Source of the DNA: Marthasterias glacialis
Taxonomy: Eukaryota > Echinodermata > Asteroidea > Forcipulatida > Asteriidae
Assembly (NCBI GenBank): GCA_911728455.2
Contig: OU452234.1
Location: forward strand, 1,180,501-1,244,500
DNA length: 64,000 bases
Direction: 5' to 3'
Below are positions 1 to 10,876 of this stretch, piece by piece. The translations under genes were made by a program, and so were the position numbers. Below the pieces are notes generated by a model. That model searched no databases. It saw only the letters and a program-made list of their open reading frames with translations, and had not been told where the DNA came from. Within the stretch, counting starts at the first letter, position 1. Each line of letters begins with the position of its first letter.

Positions 1-892
1 CTGTTCAAGAAGTTGTTTGACTGTTGTCATTCACTGATGTTACATCATGAAGGAGATATTGAGCTGCCTCTCTGAGCGAAGTCAACTTTCATTACAACGG
101 GTAATTAAGTCTTACATTTGGATCTTTTATCCACTTTGGTTCTTTATTTGTCATATTAAGATGGAGTAATTAGACTATAAACATACCTAAAAAACAAAGA
201 AAAAACAGCATAGCCCCTATAGTAGTCAGCAGAGAGTGAGGCATTCTTTGAAATTCAATCAATCTAAAGTTGCTTTTTTATCCTGTTATCATAGTGTGTA
301 TCTTTTTAAGCTAATTTGGATTTTTTGTCTTGATTTTATTAATCCAGTATTTGTATTGATGAGAGCCTTCAAGGGAAGCATTGCTGGGCACTGAGCAGAG
401 TTTACCCTCCAAAATGGTAACATTGGTAAATACCTAAATATTGCGTCAAATCTATGAGTCATTGGAAAGTCAAGGGTAGTCCAGCAGGATGAGCTGAGTT
501 TGTAGGCAGATCAGTGGATATGGAGTAACTTGGTGAGGTATCGCGGAGCCTTGTTGTGAAGAGACTTAAAAACAAGCGTCAGGATTTTAAACTGTATCCT
601 TTGAAGAAATAAGTGGAAAAAATGATGATTAGACCCTAATCATTCTCTAGCCATGTTTGTCCAATTCATTGTGTTCTTTCATAGTATCTATTGCCCATAT
701 AGAATTGAACAGATTTTTTTCATTTTCCATTTAACCTTGCATTAGTTTATGCAGAATGAACTGAAGTGAAAACGCTGATCGATGTACAGGCCTAATTCAA
801 ATCCTATTGTGAGAGAATTCTATCTTTGGATTAGGTATTATGAATTAAAATAAATTTTGCGGTAAATATACTGTTCAATAACGTTAAAAACT
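1..892. other. No recognised feature
   Basis: AT-rich sequence with no convincing open frame, splice-flanked exon or repeat family on either strand. Probably intergenic or intronic. Confidence 0.4.
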
Positions 893-1075
893 TAAGGCCA
901 CAGGAGGCGCTATTTTTGTAAACAAGTGATGTCATAGTTCAGATCCCAGCCAAGAAACCAAACTTCATTATGTCTGTGCAAGTTGATACTAGTCTTTGTT
1001 GGCAGACAAAACACAGTGTTACATTTGGTGGCAGATAGGTATTTTGATGTAAACTCTTGACCTACTATCAGTTTA
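893..1075 (+). repeat. Dispersed repeat, copy A
   Basis: About 185 bp starting with a GGCGCTA-type motif followed by GTGATGTCATA and CAAGTTGATAC. The same order of blocks, diverged, recurs at about 2643-2845, 1.75 kb away in the same orientation. It has no open frame or clear terminal repeats. It is probably an old interspersed element of unknown class or a local duplication. Confidence 0.55.
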
Positions 1076-1103
1076 ACAATTTAAAAGTGCAACCTCAAAT
1101 GCA

Positions 1104-1482
1104 ATGGCCTCAAGCTCTGATGTTTCTGATAAACAGATCGTTGGTTCAAGCAAGACACTTAACCATCCTGGCTTCGTCCTTTGGATGGGACGTAAAGCCG
1201 TTGGTCCTGTGTGTTGTGTAATGCACTAAGAGAACCCAGTGCACTTATCGTAAAGAGAATGGGTATGCCCCGGTGTTTCTGGCATGGTCTGGCAGCAATA
1301 TGCACCACCTCAACTTGTATCCCTTTCAAGGCATTGTAGTACGGTTGCTTTGTCTCATAAAATCATTTGTAACAATCTCCAATAGATTTGATAACTCAGT
1401 GCAAGAAGTGTCATGTGTGACAGACATTGTGCGTTATAAATGTACACTATTATTATTATTCTTGTTATTTATTATCTGCTAA
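1104..1482 (+). mobile_element. tRNA-derived SINE, 5'-truncated
   Basis: The body matches the SINE at 62188-62589: both share GACACTTAACCAT, ATGGGACGTAAAGCCGT, TGTGTTGTGTAATGCAC and AGAACCCAGTGCACTTATC in the same order. It ends in TTATTATTATTATT with later decay. The tRNA-like head with box A is missing and the box B region is degraded (GTTGGTTCAAGC remains), so this is a truncated or old copy. The family has a tRNA-derived head, a conserved central domain and an (ATT)n tail. Confidence 0.8.
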
Positions 1483-2642
1483 ACTGAGAATGGTACGATA
1501 AACAGTTGCTCGGTCATTTTCCTCAAAGTCTCATTTGGTTGGATTGTTTTAAAAGGGGAAACTTCAGCTAAAATTGCCTGTTAAAAGCAAATTTCACATT
1601 GTCCAGAGGCTGACAGGGGAGCAAAGCAGGGGGTGGGAAGATGTTTCAAAGGGGGCAGCTGCCCCCTTGTTCCTGTTCAAAATCTAAGGGCGGGGCACCC
1701 ACGTGCAAACATAACTATAGCATCTTTATTTGGTGTTGATGATTCTGTTTTTTTTCTGAGTATTTTTATTTGTTGTTTTCACATTTGAATTGGCAGAATT
1801 GTTTTTAGTTGAAAACTAGATACTGATATTTATAATGATTTCGACATTGGCGAAATTGGTAAAACTCACGAAGTCCACCGCACCTCCATAGCCCTACCCC
1901 TGTCCCAACGCACAAGAACTATAATAAATTAATAATCCTTCACAAACCATTTCTTCAATTTGTATGTTGAACTAAGGTCATAGTATTAAAAATCAACCCC
2001 CATTTTGGATTTGTGTAGTAGATTTATGTGAACACAGTGCATGTGCAAGTAACTTTGAAAAATCAAAAATCAGCACATTTCATAAACTTCAGGCAAATGT
2101 TTCGGCAGGAGTATTTGGTGGCCATTGTTAAAAGTGGCAACCAAGCATCCACAGATATTGGGTGGACTTAATGTGAAGTGTTGACCTGTGAATTCATCGA
2201 TTTGTAGTAAATTAAACAAACTGATTTGTGTGAAGTGTAGTTGCTTGGTACATTTGGCAGCCGTCTTAAAATCTGACCATTTTGGATTTTCAAGTGTCCA
2301 GATAAATTTGTAGAGTGACTATTAATGTTGATCATTTACACAAATTGTCATGGTTTTATCACAATGTTCCAATATTTCAACACCGAATATGTGGTCTGTC
2401 TAACGAGTATTGATAATGACAGCAACAGAAGTGAACAATTTCACCATAAAATGGATCAGACAAAATTTCCACTGAGCCTCGTTTTGATTTCATCGATTTA
2501 AAAAGGATGGAGAGAAAATGGCTGCACCAAAGTCTGTTTGCTGTGTAAACCTTCCTCATCAATTCATGATAATTATGGTTATCACCAATAACTGTATCGA
2601 ATTTGTGGTGAATACTCTGTTTGATATGTTCTATAATCTCCT
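1483..2642. other. No recognised feature
   Basis: AT-rich with no supported gene. A small 100-codon minus-strand frame at 2377-2679 has no recognisable domain and overlaps the dispersed repeat. Confidence 0.35.
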
Positions 2643-2845
2643 CGCCACAGAGGGCGCTACTTTTGTGAAGTGATGTCATAGGTCAGATCCAGCCAACAAC
2701 CTTGACGTCATGATGTCAGCGCAAGTTGATACAATGTATAACAAAACACCGGGGTCTTGTTGGCGGATGTAACTAATTTACATTCAGCTGTCTATGGCGG
2801 CAGGCAGGTCTTTGATGTGAACTTGTGACCTACAAATTGTATCTT
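2643..2845 (+). repeat. Dispersed repeat, copy B
   Basis: Second copy of the repeat at 893-1075. Shared blocks include GAGGGCGCTA, GTGATGTCATA, GTCAGCGCAAGTTGATAC, a GTTGGC segment, GGCAGGCAGGT and TTTGATGTGAACTTGTGACC. It differs from copy A by substitutions and short indels. Confidence 0.55.
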
Positions 2846-3470
2846 TTTGGGGCACAGCTTGACTGAACAAAGGCTGAACATTTACGTTTATATTTTAGTC
2901 ACTGATCGACTCTCATGTTTCATCTTCACACATTCCTGATATGTAATAGCCTATTTTTTTGGTTATGCAATAATATTAATGTACCAGAAGGGAAAAACAT
3001 ATTTCCCTCTTAGCCTCGCTTTCATTGCATATTTTTTAACGGAGGAATTACAAGATAGTTGCTTGATAAAACACACACACAAAAAAAAACATGCAGGAGG
3101 GTGATATATGAACAGTAACAGCACTAATGTAAATCATTAAATACAGAGACCCTCTTTGAAAAAAAATGCCGCCGCATTTCTGACCAGCCCCGGCAATTTA
3201 TTCATGTTTTTATTTGTTGCTATATGATTGTTTGGGTTTTTTGGGGGTATACTTTGCCTAGACGGGGAATGGGTAGGAGCTGTCCAATAAAAGTGTGCAG
3301 TAAATCTACTCATAAATTATTTTAAAAAAACGAATAGAATGTTTAGCTTTGTCCTCTCTCAAAACACGGAGGGAGGGTCCCTTTTTATTTAGTCAAAATT
3401 TATTAGTGTCATGTGAAGTTTGTTTGGCAGTGCATCGTAATAATTGATAACTTGTTTGTACCAGCTTGTG
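2846..3470. other. No recognised feature
   Basis: AT-rich DNA with short homopolymer runs. No gene, RNA or repeat is recognised. Confidence 0.35.
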
Positions 3471-3479
3471 TGACCCCAT

Positions 3480-3715
3480 CGTTGAAGCCGCCCCGCACCG
3501 CGCCAAACCCGTCTCCAAACCCATGTGGCGCCGCACCGCACTTTGACTCCGAACTTTAAAATATTCACGAACTTATTCCCGGGATTTCCTCTGGATGGTT
3601 CAACGTCTCACAATTCTGACCAATCAGTCGTATTGAACGGCAGATTAGTATGCTTCTGAATTATTCAACAAATGACGTAACTACGTCGTACACAGCTAGT
3701 TAATTTCAACCACAA
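3480..3715 (+). promoter_or_regulatory. Candidate promoter and 5' exon of an unidentified gene
   Basis: This stretch is richer in GC and CpG than its surroundings (3485-3560). It contains a CCAAT box (GACCAATCAG, about 3617-3626) and a CRE-like TGACGTAA (3673-3680). At 3716 there is a perfect donor, CACAA|GTAAGTG. Together these resemble a promoter plus a short untranslated first exon for the exon candidates at 3890-4177 and 6815-6942. No TATA box was located and nothing is known of the transcript, so the reading rests on motif order alone. Confidence 0.25.
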
Positions 3716-3889
3716 GTAAGTGCGTTGCGTTGAGCGCCATGAAAAGAGCATTTGTCTTGAAAAGAGCTGGCGCTGAGTGACACAAGTTGAACAAGAGCAA
3801 CACCAATTTAACCCTATTTAAGTTGGCCCAGTTACTCCCAAAATAACCTGGACTCCAAGGAAGTTAACTGATTTATATTTGCATTACAG

Positions 3890-4177
3890 ACAGCTGTTGT
3901 GGGAAACGATGTTATTGAAATGGTGGCTATTGTACATAGCTGGTGGCGCTCCACTGTGGGGAGGATAAATACCTGGGACCAGCACGGAGAGCCTTCATTG
4001 CTGTTCTGAGGCTGGTGGTGGACGGTGCTCTTCTGTGCTGATGTTCATGATGGTTCGAGCCTGGCGATGTCAACCCATTCATTTTCTTTTGCTGGTGGTG
4101 GATGATGCTGTTCTCTGACAACCCTTGTGTCTCTGGTGGTCTCAATCTGTACCATCGAACCCAAACTACACCAACAT
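3890..4177 (+). other. Candidate internal exon with the start codon of an unidentified gene
   Basis: Bounded by an acceptor-like TTTATATTTGCATTACAG (ends 3889) and a strong donor, AACAT|GTAAGTG (GT at 4178). One frame is open from a stop near 4050 and has ATG codons at 4102 and 4105. Read across the splice, this frame continues without a stop into the exon candidate at 6815-6942, the phases matching (1 base left over plus 2). The sequence upstream of the ATGs in that frame is hydrophobic (FFCWWWMMLF). No family is recognised. It could equally be a non-coding exon or a coincidence. Confidence 0.25.
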
Positions 4178-4319
4178 GTAAGTGTCTCTCCTCATGCCTT
4201 ATTCAACTGTACATTTTGCAGAATTGTTGTGCGTTTTAGCAAAAGTGAAAGTAGCAATTCCTTTTACTGTAAAACCTTGGCATTTTGACACGTTTTAAAA
4301 TGTTTTAAATGTAAACTTC

Positions 4320-6780
4320 TTCAATCCTTTGCTGCAAATTTTGAAACTGCTGTAAAAACTTTGCTACAAATTGCATCTTTACTTGGTTGAAACTGCTTCA
4401 ATACTTTGCTGCAAATTGCTTCTTTATTTGGCTCAAACTGCTTCAATACTTTGCTGCAAATTTTTGAAGTTGCTTTAAAAGCTTTGCTACAAATTGCATC
4501 TTCATTTGGTTGTAACTGCTTCAGTACTTTGCTACAAATTGCATTCATATTTGGTTGAAACTACTTTAAATGATGGCAACAAATTTCATTCATATTTGGT
4601 TGTAACTGCTTCAGTACTTTGCTACAAATTTCATTCATATTTGGTTAAACTGGTTCAGTACTTTGCTACAAATTGCATTCATATTTGGTTGAAACTACTT
4701 TAAATGTTGGCAACAGATTGCATTCATATTTGGTTAAACTGGTTCAGTACTTTGCTACAAATTGCATTCATATTTGGTTAAACTGGTTCAGTACTTTGCT
4801 ACAAATTGCATTCATATTTGGTTGAAACCATTTTAAATTTTTGCAACAAATTGCATAGACATTGGTTGTAACTGCTACAGTACTTTGCTACAAATTGCGT
4901 TCATATTTGGTTGAAACTACTTTAAATGATGGCAACAAATTTCATTCATATTTGGTTGTAACTGCTTCAGTACTTTGCTACAAATTGCATTCATATTTGG
5001 TTGAAACTACTTTAAATGTTGGCAACAGATTGCATTCATATTTGGTTAAACTGGTTCAGTACTTTGCTACAAATTGCATTCATATTTGGTTAAACTGGTT
5101 CAGTACTTTGCTACAAATTGCATTCATATTTGGTTGAAACCATTTTAAATTTTTGCAACAAATTGCATAGACATTTGGTTGTAACTGCTTCAGTACTTTG
5201 CTACAAATTGCATTCATATTTGGTTGAAACTACTTTAAATGATGGCAACAAATTTCATTCATATTTGGTTGTAACTGCTTCAGTACTTTGCTACAAATTG
5301 CATTCATATTTGGTTGAAACTACTTTAAATGTTGGCAACAAATTGCATTCATATTTGGTTAAACTGGTTCAGTACTTTGCTACAAATTGCATTCATATTT
5401 GGTTAAACTGGTTCAGTACTTTGCTACAAATTGCGTTCATATTTGGTTGAAACTACTTTAAATATTTGCAACAAATTGAATTCATATTTGGTTGTAACTG
5501 CTTCAGTACTTTGCTACAAATTGCATGTTTATTGCATTCATATTTGGTTGTAACTGCTTCAGTACGTTGCTACAAATTGCATTCATATTTGGTTGAAACT
5601 ACTTTAAATATTCGCAACAAATTGCATTCATATTTGGTTGAAATGGTTCAGTACTTTGCTACAAATTGCATTCATATTTGGTTGAAACTACTTTAAATAT
5701 TTGCAACAAATTGCATTCATATTTGGTTGTAACTGCTTCAGTACTTTGCTACAAATTGCATTCATATTTGGTTGAAACTACTTTAAATGTTGGCAACAAA
5801 TTGCATTCATATTTGGTTAAACTGGTTCAGTACTTTGCTACAAATTGCATCTTTATTGCATTTATATTTGGTTGTAACTGCTTCAGTACTTTGCTACAAA
5901 TTGCATCTTTATTTGGTTGAAACTACTTTAAACATTTGCAAGAAACTGAATTCATATTTGGTTGAAACAGTTTTAATTTTTGCAACAAATTGCATAGACA
6001 TTTGGTTGTAACTGCTACAGTACTTTGCTACAAATTGCATTCATATTTGGTTGAAAGTACTTTAAATATTTGCAACAAATTGCATTTATATTTGCTTGTA
6101 ACTGCTTCAGTACTTTGCTACAAATTGCATTCATATTTGGTTGAAACTACTTTAAATGTTGGCAACAAATTGCATTCATATTTGGTTAAAATGGTTCAGT
6201 ACTTTGCTACAAATTGCATTCATATTTGGTTGAAACCATTTTAAATTTTTGCAACAAATTGCATAGACATTTGGTTGTAACTGCTACAGTACTTTGCTAC
6301 AAATTGCATTCATATTTGGTTGAAACTACTTTAAATATTTGCAACAAATTGCATTTATATTTGCTTGTAACTGCTTCAGTACTTTGCTACAAATTGCATT
6401 CATATTTGGTTGAAACTACTTTAAATATTTGCAACAAATTGAATTTATATTTGGTTGTAACTGCTTCAGTACTTTGCTACAAATTGCATTCATATTTGGT
6501 TGAAACTACTTTAAATATTTGCAACAAATTGCATTCATACTTGGTTAAACTGCTTCAGTACTTTGCTACAAATTGCATTCATATTTGGTTGAAACTACTT
6601 TAAATGTTGGCAACAAATTGCATTCATATTTGGTTAAACTGGTTCAGTACTTTGCTACAAATTGCATTAATATTTGGTTCAAACTGCTTCAATACTTTGC
6701 TGCAAATTGCGTTTATATTTGGTTGAAACTGTTTCAATGCTTTGCTGCGAATTGCAATTATACTTGGTTGAAACTTGCTT
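4320..6780 (+). repeat. 44-bp tandem satellite (two 22-bp halves)
   Basis: More than 50 tandem units of about 44 bp. One half reads like CAGTACTTTGCTACAAATTG and the other like TTCATATTTGGTTGAAAC. Variants in the second half (TACTTTAAATGTTGGC, TACTTTAAATATTTGC, TGGTTCAG) alternate in short higher-order patterns. The first half is clearly related to the 22-bp monomer of the array at 7020-10140 (CTTTGCTAGAAATTGCG), so the two arrays share an ancestor. Short frames such as the 129-codon one at 6214-6603 are by-products of the periodicity. The array lies between two exon candidates and may be intronic. Confidence 0.9.
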
Positions 6781-6814
6781 TATTTTAAAAACTTTTTATT
6801 TTTTTATTTTACAG

Positions 6815-6942
6815 TTGGTAGATTCAAACACCCATCCCCTTCAGTCGAGCCATCAAGATCTGGAAACATAGACGAACTAGCTGAAGAAGAGATGTACAAC
6901 ACTCCAATACATTTGCAGTCAACAGAACGTCAAGATTTCAAT
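6815..6942 (+). other. Candidate coding exon between two satellites
   Basis: A non-repetitive 128-bp island lies between the 44-bp and 22-bp satellites. It is preceded by a strong pyrimidine tract and acceptor (TTTTTTATTTTACAG, ends 6814) and followed by CAAT|GTAACA. The frame entered in phase 1 encodes a hydrophilic, acidic, proline/serine-containing stretch (with IDELAEEEMYNTPIHL) and leaves in phase 0. Its codon content differs from the flanking repeats. It resembles a cytoplasmic tail or linker, but no domain is recognised. It joins in frame to 3890-4177. The donor is weak. Confidence 0.35.
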
Positions 6943-7019
6943 GTAACATTTCCTTATGTTTTTTGTGTGAAATTTCAACAAAATGTTTCTAGAAATGGCT
7001 TGAAATTGCGTCCAACTTG

Positions 7020-10000
7020 CTAGAAATTGTGTCAAACTTTGCAAGAAATTGCATCTAAATTTTGTTGAAATTTTCCTTAAATTTTCTTAAAATTTTTCTT
7101 AAATTTGTGCATAAAATTTTCCTTAAATTGTTGTAAAACATGTTCTATTAAATGTTCGTACTTTGACAGAAATTGCATTAAACTTTGCTAAAAACTGCGT
7201 CAATCTTCGCTAAAAATTGTGTCAAATTTTGCTACAAATTGCATCAAACTTTTTTACGAACTGCTTCAAACTTTGCAAAACAAAGTCATCAAACTTTGCT
7301 GGAAATTGCGTCAAACTTTGCAAAAAAGATGACGTCAAACTGTGCTAGAAACTGCATCTAAATTTTGTTGAAATTTTTCTTAAATTTTCTTTAAAATTTT
7401 TCTTAAATCGTTGTAAAACATTTTCTTATTAAATGTTCATACTTCAACAAAATTTTGCTAGAAATTGCGTCAAACTTTGCTAGAAATTGCGTCAAACTTT
7501 GCTAAAAATTGCATCAATCTTTGCTTAAAATTGTGTCAAATTTTGCTGCAAATTGCATCAAACTTTTCTACGAACTGCTTCAAACTTTGCAAAACGAAGT
7601 CATCAAACTTAGCTAGAAATTGCGTCAACATTTGCTAGAAATTGCATCAAACTTTGCTAGCAATTGCGTCAATCTTTGCTAAAATTTGCGTCAATCTTCG
7701 CTAAAAATTGCATCAAACTTTGTTACGAACTGCTTCAAACTTTGCAAAACGAAGTCATCAAACTTTGCTAGAAATTGCGTCAAACTTTGCAAAAAAGATG
7801 TCAAACTGTGCTAGAAACTGCATCTAAATTTTGTTGAAATTTTTTTAAAACATTTTTCTTAATTTTGTGCATAAAATTTTCCTTAAATTGTTATTAAATG
7901 TTCATACTTCAACAAAATTTTGCTAGAAATTGCGTCAAACTTTGCTAGCAATTGCGTCAAACTTTGCTTAAATTTGCGTCAATCTTCGCTAAAAATTGCA
8001 TCAAACTTTGTTACGAACTGCTTCAAACTTTGCAAAACGAAGTCATCAAACTTTGCTAGAAATTGCGTCAAACTTTGCAAAAAAGGTGTCAAACTGTGCT
8101 AGAAACTGCATCTAAATTTTGTTGAAATTTTCTTTAACATTTTTCTTAAATTGTTGTAAAACATTTTCTTATTAAATGTTCATACTTCAACAAAATTTTG
8201 ATATAAATTGCGTCAAACTTTGCTAGAAATTGCTTTAAACTTTGCAAAACGATGCTGTGAAACATTGCTAGAACTTGCGTCAAACTTTGCTAAAAATTGC
8301 GTCAATCTTCGCTAGAAATTGTGTCAAATTTTGCTACAAATTGCATCAAACTTTATTACGAGCTGCTTCAAACTTTGCAAAACGAAGTCATCAAACTTTG
8401 CTAGAAATTGCGTCAAACTTTGCTAGAAATTGTGTCAAACTTTGCTAGAAATTGCGTCAAACTTTGCAAAAAAGATGACGTCAAACTTTGCTAGAAACTG
8501 CATCTAAATTTTGTTGAAATTTTTCTGAAATTTTGTGCATTAAATTTTCCTTAAATTGTTGTAAAACATGTTCATATTAAATGTTCATACTTCAACAAAA
8601 TTTTGCTAGAAATTGCGTCAAACTTTGCTAGAAATTGCGTCAAACTTTGCTAGAAATTGCGTCAAACTTTGCTAAAAATTGCATCAATCTTTGCTTAAAA
8701 TTGTGTCAAATTTTGCTGCAAATTGCATCAAACTTTTCTACGAACTGCTTCAAACTTTGCAAAACGAAGTCATCAAACTTAGCTAGAAATTGCATCAAAC
8801 TTTGCTAGCAATTGCGTCAATCTTTGCTAAAATTTGCATCAAACTTTGTTACGAACTGCTTCAAACTTTGCAAAAAAGATGTCAAACTGTGCTAGAAACT
8901 GCATCTAAATTTTGTTGAAATTTTTGTTTAACATTTTTCTTAATTTTGTGCATAAAATTTTCCTTAAATTGTTATTAAATGTTCATACTTCAACAAAATT
9001 TTGCTAGAAATTGCGTCAAACTTTGCTAGCAATTGCGTCAAACTTTGCTTAAATTTGCGTCAATCTTCGCTAAAAATTGCATCAAACTTTGTTACGAACT
9101 GCTTCAAACTTTGCAAAACGAAGTCATCAAACTTTGCTAGAAATTGCGTCAAACTTTGCAAAAAAGATGTCAAACTGTGCTAGAAACTGCATCTAAATTT
9201 TGTTGAAATTTTCTTTAACATTTTTCTTAAATTGTTGTAAAACATTTTCTTATTAAATGTTCATACTTCAACAAAATTTTGATATAAATTGCGTCAAACT
9301 TTGCTAGAAATTGCTTTAAACTTTGCAAAACGATGCTGTGAAACATTGCTAGAACTTGCGTCAAACTTTGCTAAAAATTGCGTCAATCTTCGCTAGAAAT
9401 TGTGTCAAATTTTGCTACAAATTGCATCAAACTTTATTACGAACTGCTTCAAACTTTGCAAAATGAAGTCATCAAACTTTGCTAGAAATTGCGTCAAACT
9501 TTGCTAGAAATTGTGTCAAACTTTGCTAGAAATTGTGTCAAACTTTGCTAGAAATTGCGTCAAACTTTGCAAAAAAGATGACGTCAAACTTTGCTAGAAA
9601 CTGCATCTAAATTTTGTTGAAATTTTTCTTAAATTTTGTGCATTAAATTTTCCTTAAATTGTTGTAAAACATGTTCATATTAAATGTTCATACTTCAACA
9701 AAATTTTGATATAAATTGCGTCAAACTTTGCTAGAAATTGCGTCAAACTTTGCTAAAAATTGCATCAATCTTTGCTTAAAATTGTGTCAAATTTTGCTAC
9801 AAATTGCATCAAACTTTTCTACGAACTGCTTCAAACTTTGCAAAACAAAGTCATCAAAGTAAGCTAGAAATTGCGTCAAACTTTGCTAGAAATTGCATCA
9901 AACTTTGCTACAAATTACATCAAACTTCGCTAGAAATTGCGTCAAACTTCGCTAGAAATTGCGTCAAACTTCGCTAGAAGTTGCGTGAAACTTTGCTAGA

Positions 10001-10140
10001 AATTGCGTCAAACTTTGCTAGAAATTGTGTCAAACATTGCTAGAAACTGCGGCAAACTTTGCTAGCAATTGCATCTAAATTTTGTTGAAATTTTCCTTGT
10101 ATTTTCTTTAAGATTTTTCTTTAATTTGTGCATAACATTT
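7020..10140 (+). repeat. 22-bp tandem satellite with 1081-bp higher-order repeat
   Basis: The basic monomer is about 22 bp, AACTTTGCTAGAAATTGCGTC, with variants (CTACAAATTGCATC, CTAAAAATTGCGTCAATC, GCAAAACGAAGTCATC). The runs are punctuated by AT-rich spacers of the type AATTTTGTTGAAATTTTTC...TTAAATGTTCATACTTC. A larger unit is visible: the block at 7920-8102 recurs almost unchanged at 9001-9183, exactly 1081 bp later, and the flanking spacers recur at the same distance. Two 60-codon frames at those positions are artefacts of the repeat. The distal part (9302 onward) is copied at 38792. Confidence 0.9.
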
Positions 10141-10406
10141 TCTTTAAATTTTTGTAAAGCGTTTTCCTTAGATTTTCAAACTTGTATAAAATTTGCTTAA
10201 CATTTTTTTTTAACCCAATGTTTTTTTTTACTACTTTTTCCCTTAGATTTTGTGATTACATTTTTTCTCAGTATTTGTTAACAATTTTTTCTTTACACTT
10301 TGTTACAGAGATTTCCTTAAACCTTGTTTTGAACTTTACTTGATTAAACTTGTTGCAACTTTTTACCCGTCTCATCGCGTATTTATTCACTGAGTCTTGC
10401 TTCTTA
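10141..10406. other. AT-rich junction between satellite and heptamer array
   Basis: T-rich, single-copy-looking sequence with decayed traces of the 22-bp repeat at its left end. It contains an acceptor-like CACTTTGTTACAG (ends about 10308) but no open frame after it. The stretch is repeated at 39631-39896 as part of the 5-kb duplication. Confidence 0.5.
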
Positions 10407-10705
10407 AAATAAAAAATAAAAAATAAAAAATAAAAAATAAAAAATAAAAAATAAAAAATAAAAAATAAAAAATAAAAAATAAAAAATAAAAAATAAAAAA
10501 TAAAAAATAAAAAATAAAAAATAAAAAATAAAAAATAAAAAATAAAAAATAAAAAATAAAAAATAAAAAATAAAAAATAAAAAATAAAAAATAAAAAATA
10601 AAAAATAAAAAATAAAAAATAAAAAATAAAAAATAAAAAATAAAAAATAAAAAATAAAAAATAAAAAATAAAAAATAAAAAATAAAAAATAAAAAATAAA
10701 AAATA
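10407..10705 (+). repeat. (AAAAAAT)n heptanucleotide microsatellite
   Basis: About 43 nearly perfect units of AAAAAAT. Because 3 x 7 = 21, the minus strand has no stop and yields a spurious 7-residue periodic frame (FLFFIFY). The duplicate at 39897-40160 has five fewer units (35 bp shorter), the expected replication-slippage difference. Confidence 0.95.
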
Positions 10706-10726
10706 CCTAAAAAAAAACCTAAAAAA

Positions 10727-10803
10727 ATCGCCGCGGCTTCGCCGCACCCTGCGGGGCTCCGCCCCGCACCCTCAGGGGGGGCTTCCCCCCCCCCGACCCC
10801 CCT
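10727..10803 (+). repeat. Cluster of three GC-rich hairpins, copy 1
   Basis: Immediately after the A-rich array comes a GC-rich block with three short perfect or near-perfect hairpins: GCGGC-TTC-GCCGC (10733-10745), GCGGGGC-TCC-GCCCCGC (10751-10767) and a G7C-TTC-C-run stem (10775-10794). All three have three-base loops and are separated by ACCCT-type linkers. In this copy the third stem has a mismatch run (CTTCCCCCCCC) compared with the perfect version at 40229-40249. Base composition is wholly unlike the surroundings. Function unknown. Confidence 0.8.
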
Positions 10804-10876
10804 TGCTGGTGCTTCTCCCTACCCGATACTCCACATTAGCATATAAGATGACTCATACAGCTCACTACTGTACAAT

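Noticed and set aside
4321-6788. Many plus and minus frames of 60-129 codons
   Set aside because: By-products of the 44-bp satellite; the reading frame changes from unit to unit and no splice or start context supports them.
7920-8102. 60-codon plus frame, repeated at 9001-9183
   Set aside because: The frame follows from the 22-bp monomer and its 1081-bp repetition; the composition is the same as the array.
4320-10140. Could the regularly spaced repeats be a CRISPR array?
   Set aside because: Units are directly adjacent and diverged, without unique spacers or cas genes, in eukaryotic DNA.
10268-10747. 159-codon minus frame rich in F, L, I, Y
   Set aside because: Entirely the (AAAAAAT)n array read in one of its stop-free frames; the same for 39894-40202.
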